64,000 nucleotides of DNA from the NCBI GenBank assembly GCA_965216955.1, contig CBDCGV010000002.1, positions 62,001 to 126,000 of the forward strand, in the 5' to 3' direction. The notes below the pieces were generated by a model, which was not told where the DNA came from, did no database searches, and saw nothing but the letters and a program-made list of their open reading frames with translations. Shown here one piece after another: positions 56,212 through 64,000 of the stretch. The DNA comes from CBDCGV01 sp965216955 (lineage in GTDB: Bacteria > Bacteroidota > Bacteroidia > Chitinophagales > JADIYW01). The stretch's first letter is position 1. Each line of letters starts with the position of its first letter. A program made the position numbers and the translations under genes.

Positions 56212-56342
56212 ATCAAAAATTTAGTGGGTTTTGGTTATTGGTTTATTTAAGTAGGGTTACAGGTTATATAAAGCTAACAATAACGTTTCAAGATTACAAA
56301 TTGATTAAATGTTAAAATTTATTTTTTTAATTGAATTTTGAA

Positions 56343-56350
56343 TATGTTTG
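56343..56350 (+). promoter_or_regulatory. Candidate -7 box for the HPt gene (TATGTTTG)
   Basis: Exact TAnnTTTG match, 41 bases before the ATG of the HPt gene and within the region shared with the divergent FAD oxidoreductase gene. Confidence 0.4.
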
Positions 56351-56391
56351 TAATAGAAACCTTGTAAAACCATATAAAATATAACCTCTTC

Positions 56392-56724
56392 ATGTCCACT
56401 AATAATTATTTAGCAGATATTAATAATATTAAAGCTTTCTTTAAGAATGATGAATCAAAAGTTTTTGCAACCATCAACCTTTTAAAGCAAGATTTTAATC
56501 AACTTATTGATTTGAATACAAATGAATTTGAGGAAAAAGCAGATACTTCCATTCACAAAGTAAAGTCTGCTCTTGGATTTCTGAATTGTAATGCCATTTT
56601 ATCTGATATTAATGCCATTCATTCAAAAGTTAAGAACCAAGAAATTAGTATTGAAAAAGCACACGAATCTTTGAAAGAAGTGCTTAGAAACTTTATTGCT
56701 ATTTCAGATGCCGTTGAGTTTTAA
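56392..56724 (+). CDS. Free histidine phosphotransfer (HPt) protein
   Basis: A 110-residue all-helical protein with the HPt signature I-H-K-V-K-S-A-L-G-F-L; His55 is the phospho-acceptor. It is cytosolic, with no membrane segment. It is likely to move phosphate from the receiver of the hybrid kinase at 51677-53422 to the response regulator at 56731-57387, between which its gene sits, though on the opposite strand. Its stop is 6 bases from the regulator's stop (convergent). Partnership is inferred from position only. Confidence 0.85.
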   Translation: MSTNNYLADINNIKAFFKNDESKVFATINLLKQDFNQLIDLNTNEFEEKADTSIHKVKSALGFLNCNAILSDINAIHSKVKNQEISIEKAHESLKEVLRNFIAISDAVEF

Positions 56725-56730
56725 AGCGCA

Positions 56731-57387
56731 CTAGCTAAAATTTTGTACGTAGTATTTAACAAGTCCGGCAGTATGGCTTGCCCCAAGTTTACGCATTATG
56801 TTTTTTCTGTGTGTATAAACAGTATGAATACTCAAAAACAGTTTTCCAGCAATCTCCTTACCTGTTTTCTGTTGCGAAATCAACTTGAGTATTTCAATTT
56901 CTCTTGGTGATAATTTATTCTGTTTGAGTTTATTTTCTTTTTTACCATCTGGCCCCGTATGACTTTCATAGGCCTCCAAAACCGCCAGTACCTTATTTGA
57001 ATAATAAGACCCACCATTGTAAACAGCTTCTACAGCCTGATGTATAGATTGAACCCCTTCATCCTTTAGCAAATAACCATTAATTTTTTCATCAAAAGCT
57101 TTATTTATCATATTGGCTTCTTCATGCATAGACAATACAATAATCTTTTGGTTTGGCTTGATAGATTTAACGTTTCGTATAATATCCAATCCATTCATTT
57201 CTGGCATATCGATATCCGTTAATACAATATCTACCTGCTTCCTTTGAAAGTCTTTTAAAAACTTTTGTCCATCTGAATAAACGCCATCAACATCGATTTG
57301 CTTGGAATTTTGAAATGCAAAACAAAGACCATCGGTTATAATTTGATGATCATCAATAATCGCTATTTTAATCTTACGAGCCGGCAT
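56731..57387 (-). CDS. NarL/LuxR-type response regulator
   Basis: A 218-residue two-domain regulator. Receiver (3-125): acidic D-D-H after strand 1, phospho-acceptor Asp58 in L-T-D-I-D-M-P-E-M-N-G, and a conserved Lys in L-L-K-D-E-G. DNA-binding domain (about 150-218): L-S-P-R-E-I-E-I-L-K-L-I, K-E-I-A-G-K-L-F-L-S-I-H-T-V, typical of LuxR helix-turn-helix. Start at ATG 57387, 11 bases after the Rieske gene stop; the upstream TTG at 57402 is less likely. It is co-transcribed with the Rieske gene. Confidence 0.92.
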   Translation of the reverse strand: MPARKIKIAIIDDHQIITDGLCFAFQNSKQIDVDGVYSDGQKFLKDFQRKQVDIVLTDIDMPEMNGLDIIRNVKSIKPNQKIIVLSMHEEANMINKAFDEKINGYLLKDEGVQSIHQAVEAVYNGGSYYSNKVLAVLEAYESHTGPDGKKENKLKQNKLSPREIEILKLISQQKTGKEIAGKLFLSIHTVYTHRKNIMRKLGASHTAGLVKYYVQNFS

Positions 57388-57398
57388 GTAATTATATA

Positions 57399-58418
57399 TC
57401 AATCAAATTGATGTGCCCAAGCTCTATACTCCATTATAGGACCATCTCCCTTTGCAAGCGCAGGAGGGTGAATATATTTTTTATTATGCCAAATCTTAAA
57501 ATCTTGACTTACATCGTGTTGATAGCCTTTAAATGCTGCTTTATGAACAATTTTAGTTACCAATGATTTTGGCAAAACAGCTAAAAAAGGATTAATCTTA
57601 GAAGGTTTATCAACTTTTAATATAGAAATACCTATTCTCAAGTATACCATTTGATCATCATAGGGGGTGACCATTACAAACTGCCGAGATTTCATACCAT
57701 ACTTAGGAACATGCGCTTCCACTACCGAATAACCCAGTCCATATTTTTTGATATGTGCTTCCATACGAAAATGATCGTTCTTTTTCCCCAGTCCTTTTGC
57801 ACTTCTAGTCATTGCATACCTTGCAGTAAGCATTGGTCCATTAGGAGTTAAAGGTTCTATCACTTCTGCATCGTCGTATTCGTGTACATGAAAAAAGTGT
57901 CCAATATCAGCTGCATTTTCTGCTGTTTCTTGAGAATTTCCTCTCATTTTCCACTCCTTGAACAAAATATTTGTCCATCCCTCCATATCCAAATCTGGTA
58001 CCTCCCATGTTGGTGCCTCACTATCTGGATGATGATAAGTCAATATGATATCATGCATTTCTTTTACAGGCCATGATTTCACCTTTGCTCTAGGAGAAGG
58101 TTTTGTTCCGTAACCTGTCTTTGTACAACTGCCACTTTTATTAAAGCAAAAACCATGAAACGGGCATCTTATATCATTGTTTTCCTCAACGGTACCCCCA
58201 TATGCAAAATGTGCCCCCATGTGCGGGCAATATGCATCCATCACAACAGCTTCCCCTTCCCACGTCCTATAAACCACTAAATCTTGGTTCATAAATTTAC
58301 GCGCCAAAATTTCTCCTTTTTTGACCTCTTTAGATAAGGCAATAACATACCATCCTTTTGGTAAGGGATTGAACATATAATCTTTAGGGAGTTTTGCCGG
58401 AATTATTGTCTCAGTCAT
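57399..58418 (-). CDS. Rieske non-heme iron oxygenase, steroid-oxygenase-like
   Basis: A 339-residue terminal oxygenase. The Rieske [2Fe-2S] motif is C64-P-H66 and C85-P-F-H88, and the mononuclear iron site is D171-x2-H174-x4-H179 in N-A-A-D-I-G-H-F-F-H-V-H. The start W-Y-V-I-A-L-S-x-E-V-K-K-G-E and D-A-Y-C-P-H-M-G-A-H resemble cholesterol 7-desaturase (DAF-36/Neverland) and 3-ketosteroid 9-alpha-hydroxylase. Such enzymes hydroxylate or desaturate steroid or isoprenoid rings. The substrate here is unknown; no ferredoxin-reductase partner is nearby. A response regulator gene follows in the same operon. Confidence 0.88.
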   Translation of the reverse strand: MTETIIPAKLPKDYMFNPLPKGWYVIALSKEVKKGEILARKFMNQDLVVYRTWEGEAVVMDAYCPHMGAHFAYGGTVEENNDIRCPFHGFCFNKSGSCTKTGYGTKPSPRAKVKSWPVKEMHDIILTYHHPDSEAPTWEVPDLDMEGWTNILFKEWKMRGNSQETAENAADIGHFFHVHEYDDAEVIEPLTPNGPMLTARYAMTRSAKGLGKKNDHFRMEAHIKKYGLGYSVVEAHVPKYGMKSRQFVMVTPYDDQMVYLRIGISILKVDKPSKINPFLAVLPKSLVTKIVHKAAFKGYQHDVSQDFKIWHNKKYIHPPALAKGDGPIMEYRAWAHQFD

Positions 58419-58544
58419 AATAAAAGCGAATTATGAAACTAAAGATACTTATTCTATATAAAGCACTTTATACTAAAACATTAAGATTTTTAGAAATGTT
58501 AAAAACAATTTAGAGGCTATATCCAAAAAAGAAGGCTTTTAATT

Positions 58545-58552
58545 TACCTTTG
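58545..58552 (+). promoter_or_regulatory. Candidate -7 box for guaA (TACCTTTG)
   Basis: Exact TAnnTTTG match ending 7 bases before the guaA ATG. With the usual 4-7 base spacing the transcript would start at or next to the ATG, so guaA mRNA may be leaderless. Confidence 0.5.
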
Positions 58553-58559
58553 CAGCAAG

Positions 58560-60101
58560 ATGCAAGAAAAAATTATCATTTTTGACTTTGGCTCTCAATA
58601 TACACAGCTGATTGCCAGAAGAGTAAGAGAAATCAATGTTTATTGTGAAATAATTCCTTTTAATAAAAACATTGAAGAATCTGACAATGAAAGCATTAAA
58701 GGGATTATTCTTTCAGGAAGTCCTTTTTCGGTGAAAGATGAAAATGCTTTGCAATTTCCATTAAAAAAGTATTTGAATAAATATCCCATTTTAGGTATCT
58801 GTTATGGCGCACAATATATCGCCAATAGTATGGGAGGCAATGTTGAAAGGTCAAATAAAAGAGAATATGGAAGGGCCCATTTAGCTGGTCATAGCCACGA
58901 GGATACATTGTTTAATAATGTATCTGATACTTCTCAAGTTTGGATGTCTCATGGAGATAGCATTTTATCGCTTCCTGAACACGCTGAAATATTGGCACAA
59001 ACAGAAAATATTCCTGTTGCGGCATATAAGCTTAAAAATACAAGCCTCCCTGTTTATGGTTTACAATTTCATCCGGAGGTAACACATTCCGTGGATGGGC
59101 TCCAGATCATACAAAATTTTGTAATTGAGATCTGTAAATGCTCAGGAAATTGGACGCCATACTCTTTTGTAGAAGAGACCGTTTCAAAACTACAGGGCAC
59201 TCTAAAGAAAGACAAAGTTGTTTTGGGATTATCGGGAGGTGTTGATTCTTCAGTTGCAGCACTATTGTTACATAAAGCTATTGGCAATAATCTTTATTGC
59301 ATTTTTATAAATAATGGACTACTTCGATACCATGAGTTTGAAGAAGTACTAGAAAGTTATAAAGAACTGGGGCTTAATGTAAAAGGTGTAGATGCTTCTA
59401 AGCAATTCTTAGATGGATTAAAAGGAATAAAAGACCCTGAAAAAAAGCGAAAAGTAATTGGAAAAATCTTTATTGATGTTTTTCAACAGGAAGCCAATCT
59501 AATAGAAAATGTAAAATGGCTGGCGCAAGGAACCATCTACCCTGATGTTATTGAATCTGTATCTGTTTATGGCCCTTCGGCAAAAATAAAATCTCACCAC
59601 AATGTAGGTGGCCTACCTGAGAAAATGCATCTTAAAATTGTAGAGCCTTTAAACAAGCTTTTTAAAGATGAAGTAAGAAAAGTAGGTAGAGCTATAGAGC
59701 TGCCTGTAAACATCTTGAATCGACACCCTTTTCCCGGTCCAGGGCTTGCCATCAGAATTTTAAGTGATGTTTCTGAAGAAAAGGTACGAATTTTGCAACT
59801 TGCAGATCATATTTTTATTAAAAGCCTTAAAGAAGAAGGACTTTATAACTCGGTATGGCAAGCAGGGGTTATGTTGTTGCCAGTCCAATCTGTAGGGGTT
59901 ATGGGAGATGAAAGAACATATGAAAATGTAGTTGCATTAAGGGCTGTGACTTCAGTCGATGGTATGACAGCTGATTGGTGTCACCTGCCATATCCCTTCT
60001 TAGCAAAAGTCTCTAATGAAATAATAAACAATATTAAAGGAATAAATAGAGTTGTATATGACATTAGCTCGAAGCCACCGGCTACGATTGAATGGGAATA
60101 G
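58560..60101 (+). CDS. guaA: GMP synthase (glutamine-hydrolysing)
   Basis: A 513-residue enzyme converting XMP to GMP. The N-terminal glutamine amidotransferase has nucleophile Cys81 in L-G-I-C-Y-G and the H-P-E-V-T-H catalytic dyad near 170. The ATP-pyrophosphatase domain has the P-loop L-S-G-G-V-D-S-S, and the C-terminal dimerisation domain has R-H-P-F-P-G-P-G-L and ends K-P-P-A-T-I-E-W-E. Full length. Probably leads an operon: an LpoA-like lipoprotein gene begins 7 bases later. Confidence 0.98.
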   Translation: MQEKIIIFDFGSQYTQLIARRVREINVYCEIIPFNKNIEESDNESIKGIILSGSPFSVKDENALQFPLKKYLNKYPILGICYGAQYIANSMGGNVERSNKREYGRAHLAGHSHEDTLFNNVSDTSQVWMSHGDSILSLPEHAEILAQTENIPVAAYKLKNTSLPVYGLQFHPEVTHSVDGLQIIQNFVIEICKCSGNWTPYSFVEETVSKLQGTLKKDKVVLGLSGGVDSSVAALLLHKAIGNNLYCIFINNGLLRYHEFEEVLESYKELGLNVKGVDASKQFLDGLKGIKDPEKKRKVIGKIFIDVFQQEANLIENVKWLAQGTIYPDVIESVSVYGPSAKIKSHHNVGGLPEKMHLKIVEPLNKLFKDEVRKVGRAIELPVNILNRHPFPGPGLAIRILSDVSEEKVRILQLADHIFIKSLKEEGLYNSVWQAGVMLLPVQSVGVMGDERTYENVVALRAVTSVDGMTADWCHLPYPFLAKVSNEIINNIKGINRVVYDISSKPPATIEWE

Positions 60102-60108
60102 TATATTA

Positions 60109-61497
60109 ATGATCTTATTAATCGCTTCTATTTTTATGTTTGATTCTTGCAAACACACAAAAGTGGTGCAAGAAGATAAACCTGTGGAAATAACACCTAT
60201 TGTAAAAGAACCGGTAGACAAAGCACCTGTGCCTCATACCGTAGATGAAAACCCCACCAAAGATCAACCAGAGGCTGACACGACATCAGAAGACCCGTGG
60301 AGAGACCCCATAGATATCAAAGACGTAAAAAAAATTACAGATATAGCTTTAATTCTGCCTTTCAAATCAAATCAAATACCAGAGCACATCATTTCTTACA
60401 AAAATTTAGAAATGGAAAAAGCAGCTCAAATGGCATCAGAATTTTATTTAGGTAGTAAGATTGCTCTAGAACAATTTAGGGGTAACAACAGTGAATTAGC
60501 AGTAAACGTTTATGACTCTGAAAATAATCCATTAAGCGTTGATAAAATTTTCGAAGATCCTGATTTCAAAAAAAATGATCTAATTGTAGGCCCCATTTAT
60601 AATGCTACATTAAGGAGGGCTGCTCAATATGCCAGAACTATGGAAATTCCGATAATATCGCCCCTATCCTCTTCTAAAAATATTACTAGTAAAAATCCAT
60701 TTTATTACTCTGCCAATGCCTCTACGGAAATTCATATGGCTAAAATCTTAGATTATATAACCGCTCAAAAGTATTTTGACCATTTAGATATTGATAACTA
60801 TAATCATATCAACAGTATAGATGCTTTAGAAAATGAGTTAACGATATATGTATTGCATATGGGTAGCGAATTAGAGATAAAAACTTTGAATAAGATAAAA
60901 GCATTAAAAATTAAAAAGGAGAAAGAACTTGAAAAAGCTATTCTTCTTAATGAGATAGAAATAAGTAAGGCAGATCAAGAAATTGACCTCTCTTCTGTTT
61001 TAGATTCTAATAAAAATAGTATTGTTATTGTTCCTTCTTTTAGTGAAGACGATGTATTGTTTGCTTTAAATCAATTAGTAAGAATAAAAAAGGTTTTTCC
61101 ATTGACCGTATTTGGAATGCCCACCTGGAAAAATCTAAAATCAATCAATTACGATTATTTAGAATGGCTAGATGTTTATATTACCTCTTCCTCTTTTAAT
61201 AGAGAAAGCCATGATTTTCGCACTTTTAATGAAATATATAGGCACAGGTATAATTTAGCTCCAACTAAATATGCTTATCAGGGCTATGACCTTTTTAAAT
61301 ACCTTCTGCAATTTACGAATAAGGAAATTTCTGAAAATGAATGGCCATTATATAATCAACATTCCACATCTGGCATCTATACGCAATTCAACTTTCAGCC
61401 AAAGTTAGATTATGAAGATAAAATTAACTATTTTGAAAATAACTTTGTAACGCTTCTTAGATTTGAAAATTATGATTTTTTGGAAGTTGAAAATTAG
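60109..61497 (+). CDS. LpoA/periplasmic-binding-fold lipoprotein
   Basis: A 462-residue lipoprotein. Hydrophobic residues 2-10 precede F-D-S-C, a lipobox with Cys14. A Pro/Glu/Asp-rich linker (15-65) leads to a type 1 periplasmic-binding fold: I-A-L-I-L-P-F at the start, F-Y-L-G-S-K-I-A-L, I-V-G-P-I-Y-N and I-P-I-I-S-P-L-S-S-S. It resembles LpoA-like activators of penicillin-binding proteins and the substrate-binding proteins that Bacteroidota keep without an ABC transporter. The start at ATG 60109 follows the guaA stop; a longer start inside guaA is not needed. The role is inferred; small-molecule binding is equally possible. Confidence 0.75.
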   Translation: MILLIASIFMFDSCKHTKVVQEDKPVEITPIVKEPVDKAPVPHTVDENPTKDQPEADTTSEDPWRDPIDIKDVKKITDIALILPFKSNQIPEHIISYKNLEMEKAAQMASEFYLGSKIALEQFRGNNSELAVNVYDSENNPLSVDKIFEDPDFKKNDLIVGPIYNATLRRAAQYARTMEIPIISPLSSSKNITSKNPFYYSANASTEIHMAKILDYITAQKYFDHLDIDNYNHINSIDALENELTIYVLHMGSELEIKTLNKIKALKIKKEKELEKAILLNEIEISKADQEIDLSSVLDSNKNSIVIVPSFSEDDVLFALNQLVRIKKVFPLTVFGMPTWKNLKSINYDYLEWLDVYITSSSFNRESHDFRTFNEIYRHRYNLAPTKYAYQGYDLFKYLLQFTNKEISENEWPLYNQHSTSGIYTQFNFQPKLDYEDKINYFENNFVTLLRFENYDFLEVEN

Positions 61498-63139
61498 ATT
61501 CCCGTTACTTATAACAAGTATAATAATTCATTCATTATCATTATTTTCCCAACAAAATCCTTCACTTTCTTTTCAATCAAATTTAACCTTTCAGAATGAG
61601 GTGCTGGATCTTTGGGGATATACGGCTCAAGATCAAAAGGAATACGCCATTGTTACGCACACGCATGGTACTTCTATAGTTGATCTTTCTGATATAAATA
61701 ATCCTAAGGAGTTAATAGACATAAAGAGCAAAGCCCTTTCACCATGGAGAGATGCAAAAACATGGAAAAACTATGCTTATATCGTTCATGACTTTGCTGA
61801 TCTTGGAGGCTCATTAGAAGGATTATTGATTGTTGATTTAAGTAACTTACCTGATACAACGAATATCAATACAACCATTTGGACGGCTAATGGATTTAGA
61901 AGAGCACATAATATCTTTATAGATGATGATGGCTACTTATACTTAGTAGGTGGAAATTTAGTTAATGGTGGCGTGCTAATCGCCGATTTAAATGAAAATC
62001 CTATGAATCCAGAAGTTATCGGGACATTTGGAGCAAGATATGTTCATGATTGCTATGTAAAAGATACTTTACTCTACGCTGCAAATGAATTAGACAACTC
62101 TTTCTCTATCATTAATATATCTGACAAATCTAATCCTACTCTATTAAGAAAGAGAAGTACAGATGAGATAATATGTCATAATCTTTGGACTTCCATGGAT
62201 GGAAAAACGCTTTTTGTTACACACGAATCTCCAAATTCCAGCATTAGTGCCTATGATGTTACTGACTTTAACAATATTGATTTACTAGACAAATACAAAT
62301 CCTCTCCCGGACAATCAGTAACACCCCATAACGTTTTTGAGAAATATGGTTTTCTATTTGCTTCCTACTACAAGGATGGAGCTATTGTTTTAGATGGAAG
62401 CAATCCCAGTAATTTGATAGAATTGGACAGATACGATACCGCCCCTGCTCTAAGTGGTAGCGGAACTAATGGATGTTGGGGTATATATCCATATTTCAAA
62501 TCTGGCACAATCATCGCTTCCGATATGAACAATGGTTTATTTGTTTTTAAATTTCCATTGGTAGAAGTTGACTCTACTATTTGTAAAGGTGAAAAGTTCT
62601 TTGCTGGAGGAGCCTTTCATACAGAAAACGGCATTTACTTTGACACTATCAAAACGACCAATGGATACGATTCTATTGTTGTAACTAATTTAAACGTTGT
62701 TGCATACCATATTGAAATAGGCTCCTCTTTTTGCCAAGGAGATAGTATATTATTTAATGGTAACTATATAAAATCAAATATCAGTCTTACAGATTCCTTG
62801 CTTTCCATAAATGTTTGTGATTCCATCGTGCAATACAATTTTATAATTGATAGCAATTGCATTGTTTCTGGATTATTTGATCAAAAAATTGAAACACTGA
62901 AATTTTATCCCAACCCTTTAAAAAAAGAGCTAAAATTTAGCTTACCATCACCAATAAAAACTCCTAGTACAATCACTCTTTACACTTTATCAGGACAAGC
63001 TTTAAAAAGCATTCCATTGATGATAACAAAACAACATTTTAACCTAGAAATTGATTTTCTACCTGATGGCATGTATTATGCTATTATTTCTGACAAAAAA
63101 TCTAATATTTTTAGAGGAAAGTTTCTGAAAAGACAATAA
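61472..63139 (+). CDS. Choice-of-anchor B family protein with T9SS sorting domain
   Basis: A 555-residue secreted protein. Signal peptide (about residues 9-26, ending L-F-S-Q). Residues 35-365 contain LVIVD-type repeats: T-H-G-T-S-I-V-D-L-S-D, G-L-L-I-V-D-L-S-N, A-H-N-I-F-I-D-D-D-G, and H-N-L-W-T-S, the choice-of-anchor B pattern, which probably forms a beta-propeller. Two Cys-containing beta repeats follow (about 365-460), then a T9SS sorting domain (F-Y-P-N-P-L-K-K-E-L). Surface protein of unknown function. It overlaps the end of the LpoA-like gene by 26 bases; a TTG at 61487 would give a neater signal peptide. Confidence 0.85.
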   Translation: MIFWKLKIRFPLLITSIIIHSLSLFSQQNPSLSFQSNLTFQNEVLDLWGYTAQDQKEYAIVTHTHGTSIVDLSDINNPKELIDIKSKALSPWRDAKTWKNYAYIVHDFADLGGSLEGLLIVDLSNLPDTTNINTTIWTANGFRRAHNIFIDDDGYLYLVGGNLVNGGVLIADLNENPMNPEVIGTFGARYVHDCYVKDTLLYAANELDNSFSIINISDKSNPTLLRKRSTDEIICHNLWTSMDGKTLFVTHESPNSSISAYDVTDFNNIDLLDKYKSSPGQSVTPHNVFEKYGFLFASYYKDGAIVLDGSNPSNLIELDRYDTAPALSGSGTNGCWGIYPYFKSGTIIASDMNNGLFVFKFPLVEVDSTICKGEKFFAGGAFHTENGIYFDTIKTTNGYDSIVVTNLNVVAYHIEIGSSFCQGDSILFNGNYIKSNISLTDSLLSINVCDSIVQYNFIIDSNCIVSGLFDQKIETLKFYPNPLKKELKFSLPSPIKTPSTITLYTLSGQALKSIPLMITKQHFNLEIDFLPDGMYYAIISDKKSNIFRGKFLKRQ

Positions 63140-63231
63140 CATTTTAAGTAGACAAAAAAGTAAAGTTTTTTCTTAGTAAAACCTTCATATACACATTATC
63201 CACAATGCACGGTCATTGCTAAATATTTAAT

Positions 63232-63239
63232 TATATTTG
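63232..63239 (+). promoter_or_regulatory. Candidate -7 box for secDF (TATATTTG)
   Basis: Exact TAnnTTTG match, 31 bases before the ATG of secDF. No -33 element at standard spacing. Confidence 0.4.
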
Positions 63240-63270
63240 CGCCGAAATTTATAGGCTTAAAATAAGATCC

Positions 63271-64000
63271 ATGCAGGGAAAAGGACTAGTTAAATTTGCC
63301 GCCATTGTTTTAATAATTGTTTGTGCTTATCAACTCTTATTTACATGGAAGGCATCGTCAATTGAGAAAAAGGCAAAGGCACATGCTGAAAGTATTGTTC
63401 CTCAGGAAGATGTTACCACATTATTCCCTAACAATACAGCCAGACAATTCACTTATACCGATTCATTAAACTATGCTCGAAAAGAGATTAAAAACAGATA
63501 CTTAGATTCACTATCTACCGAAAAAGTGATGAACCTGTTGTTTGCTAAATATACTTACAAAGATTGTAAGGAAAGGCAATTAAACCTTGGTCTAGATCTT
63601 CAAGGAGGAATGAGTGTAGTGTTACAAGTTTCATTAAAAGAATTATTGCAATCAATGTCTGATTACAGCCGAGACAGAACCTTTAATGAAGCTTTAGAAC
63701 GGGCAGAAAAAAATCAAGCAAGCAGCAATGATGATTATATTACATTATTTGCCAAAGCTTTTAAGGAACTAAACCCTAATGGTCGCTTAGCACCAATATT
63801 TGCGACCAGAGATTATCAAGATAGAATACCCTTTTCAGCAAGTGATGATGAAGTTATTGCGGTCATCAATGAAGAAGCACAAAGTGCCATAAAAAGAACA
63901 TTCAACATTATCAGATCTCGTATCGATCAATTTGGAGTTACACAACCTAACATCACTTTGGAGCCTAATAAAGGCAGAATTATTGTTGAATTGGCAGGCG
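63271..64000 (+). CDS. secDF: SecD/SecDF protein-export subunit, N-terminal part
   Basis: The first 243 codons of a gene that runs off the window. One transmembrane helix (residues 7-24) is followed by a periplasmic region, and the SecD D1 signature L-N-L-G-L-D-L-Q-G-G-M-S-V-V-L-Q-V is at 105-121. F-N-I-I-R-S-R-I-D-Q-F-G-V near the end is the next SecD motif. SecDF uses the proton gradient to help SecYEG move proteins; in Bacteroidota SecD and SecF are usually one fused protein of about 1000 residues, which cannot be confirmed here. It has its own promoter candidate. Confidence 0.93.
   Translation, partial: MQGKGLVKFAAIVLIIVCAYQLLFTWKASSIEKKAKAHAESIVPQEDVTTLFPNNTARQFTYTDSLNYARKEIKNRYLDSLSTEKVMNLLFAKYTYKDCKERQLNLGLDLQGGMSVVLQVSLKELLQSMSDYSRDRTFNEALERAEKNQASSNDDYITLFAKAFKELNPNGRLAPIFATRDYQDRIPFSASDDEVIAVINEEAQSAIKRTFNIIRSRIDQFGVTQPNITLEPNKGRIIVELAG

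Overview
The window is about 64 kb of AT-rich chromosomal DNA from a member of the Bacteroidota, probably marine and Saprospiria- or Cytophaga-like; the rank below phylum is a guess. The evidence is four secreted proteins ending in type IX secretion (T9SS) sorting domains with the 'YPNP' signature, a Bacteroidota-type secDF start, almost no Shine-Dalgarno sequences, many TAnnTTTG -7 boxes, and families typical of the phylum (OmpP1/FadL porin, choice-of-anchor B, short arginine decarboxylase, short proS). No insertion sequence, phage, integrase or CRISPR array was seen. One tRNA (Ser-GGA) is present and there are no rRNA genes.

Layout. 1-9 kb: 3' end of a MORN-repeat gene, a secreted L,D-transpeptidase-like protein, then a minus-strand operon (methylmalonyl-CoA mutase large subunit, SAM methyltransferase, UbiD-family decarboxylase), a second methyltransferase, a thioredoxin-fold protein and proS. 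9-18 kb: a Tyr/Asn-rich lipoprotein overlapping a FadL-like porin, a 468-bp gap, an unassigned secreted protein, meaB (the mutase chaperone), trmN6, a tiny conserved-looking protein, gltX, a polysaccharide deacetylase and a TatD nuclease. 18-31 kb: tRNA-Ser, a 1060-residue S15-type hydrolase exported by T9SS, divergent argS and arginine decarboxylase, folE, ssb, a 1279-residue FG-GAP surface protein and a serine hydrolase. 31-39 kb: EamA transporter, RNA m5C methyltransferase, DUF255 lipoprotein, aldehyde dehydrogenase and an M43 metalloprotease (T9SS). 39-48 kb: a tightly overlapping SAM-hydrolase/ABM/aroB/aroA operon, a DUF695-like protein, phoH-type ATPase, purC, a ceramidase-like protein, DUF983 and WbqC. 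48-58 kb: glycosyltransferase, RmlD-like reductase, a probable orphan small RNA, a C/O-methyltransferase, and a block made of a membrane hybrid histidine kinase, an FAD oxidoreductase fused to a membrane module, a free HPt protein, a LuxR-type regulator and a Rieske oxygenase. 58-64 kb: guaA, an LpoA-like lipoprotein, a choice-of-anchor B protein (T9SS) and the start of secDF.

Most of the window is core metabolism and translation. The most unusual part is 50.2-58.4 kb. There the three parts of a His-Asp-His-Asp phosphorelay (hybrid kinase, HPt, LuxR-type regulator) are interleaved with a steroid/isoprenoid-type Rieske oxygenase and a membrane-anchored desaturase-like flavoprotein, next to a sterol/tocopherol-type methyltransferase and a candidate small RNA. 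I infer a signal-controlled lipid or isoprenoid modification system; no substrate can be read from the sequence. Other points worth a check are a ceramidase-like protein with Thr in place of the family's nucleophilic Ser, and an EF-hand loop placed just before the nucleophile of the S15 hydrolase.
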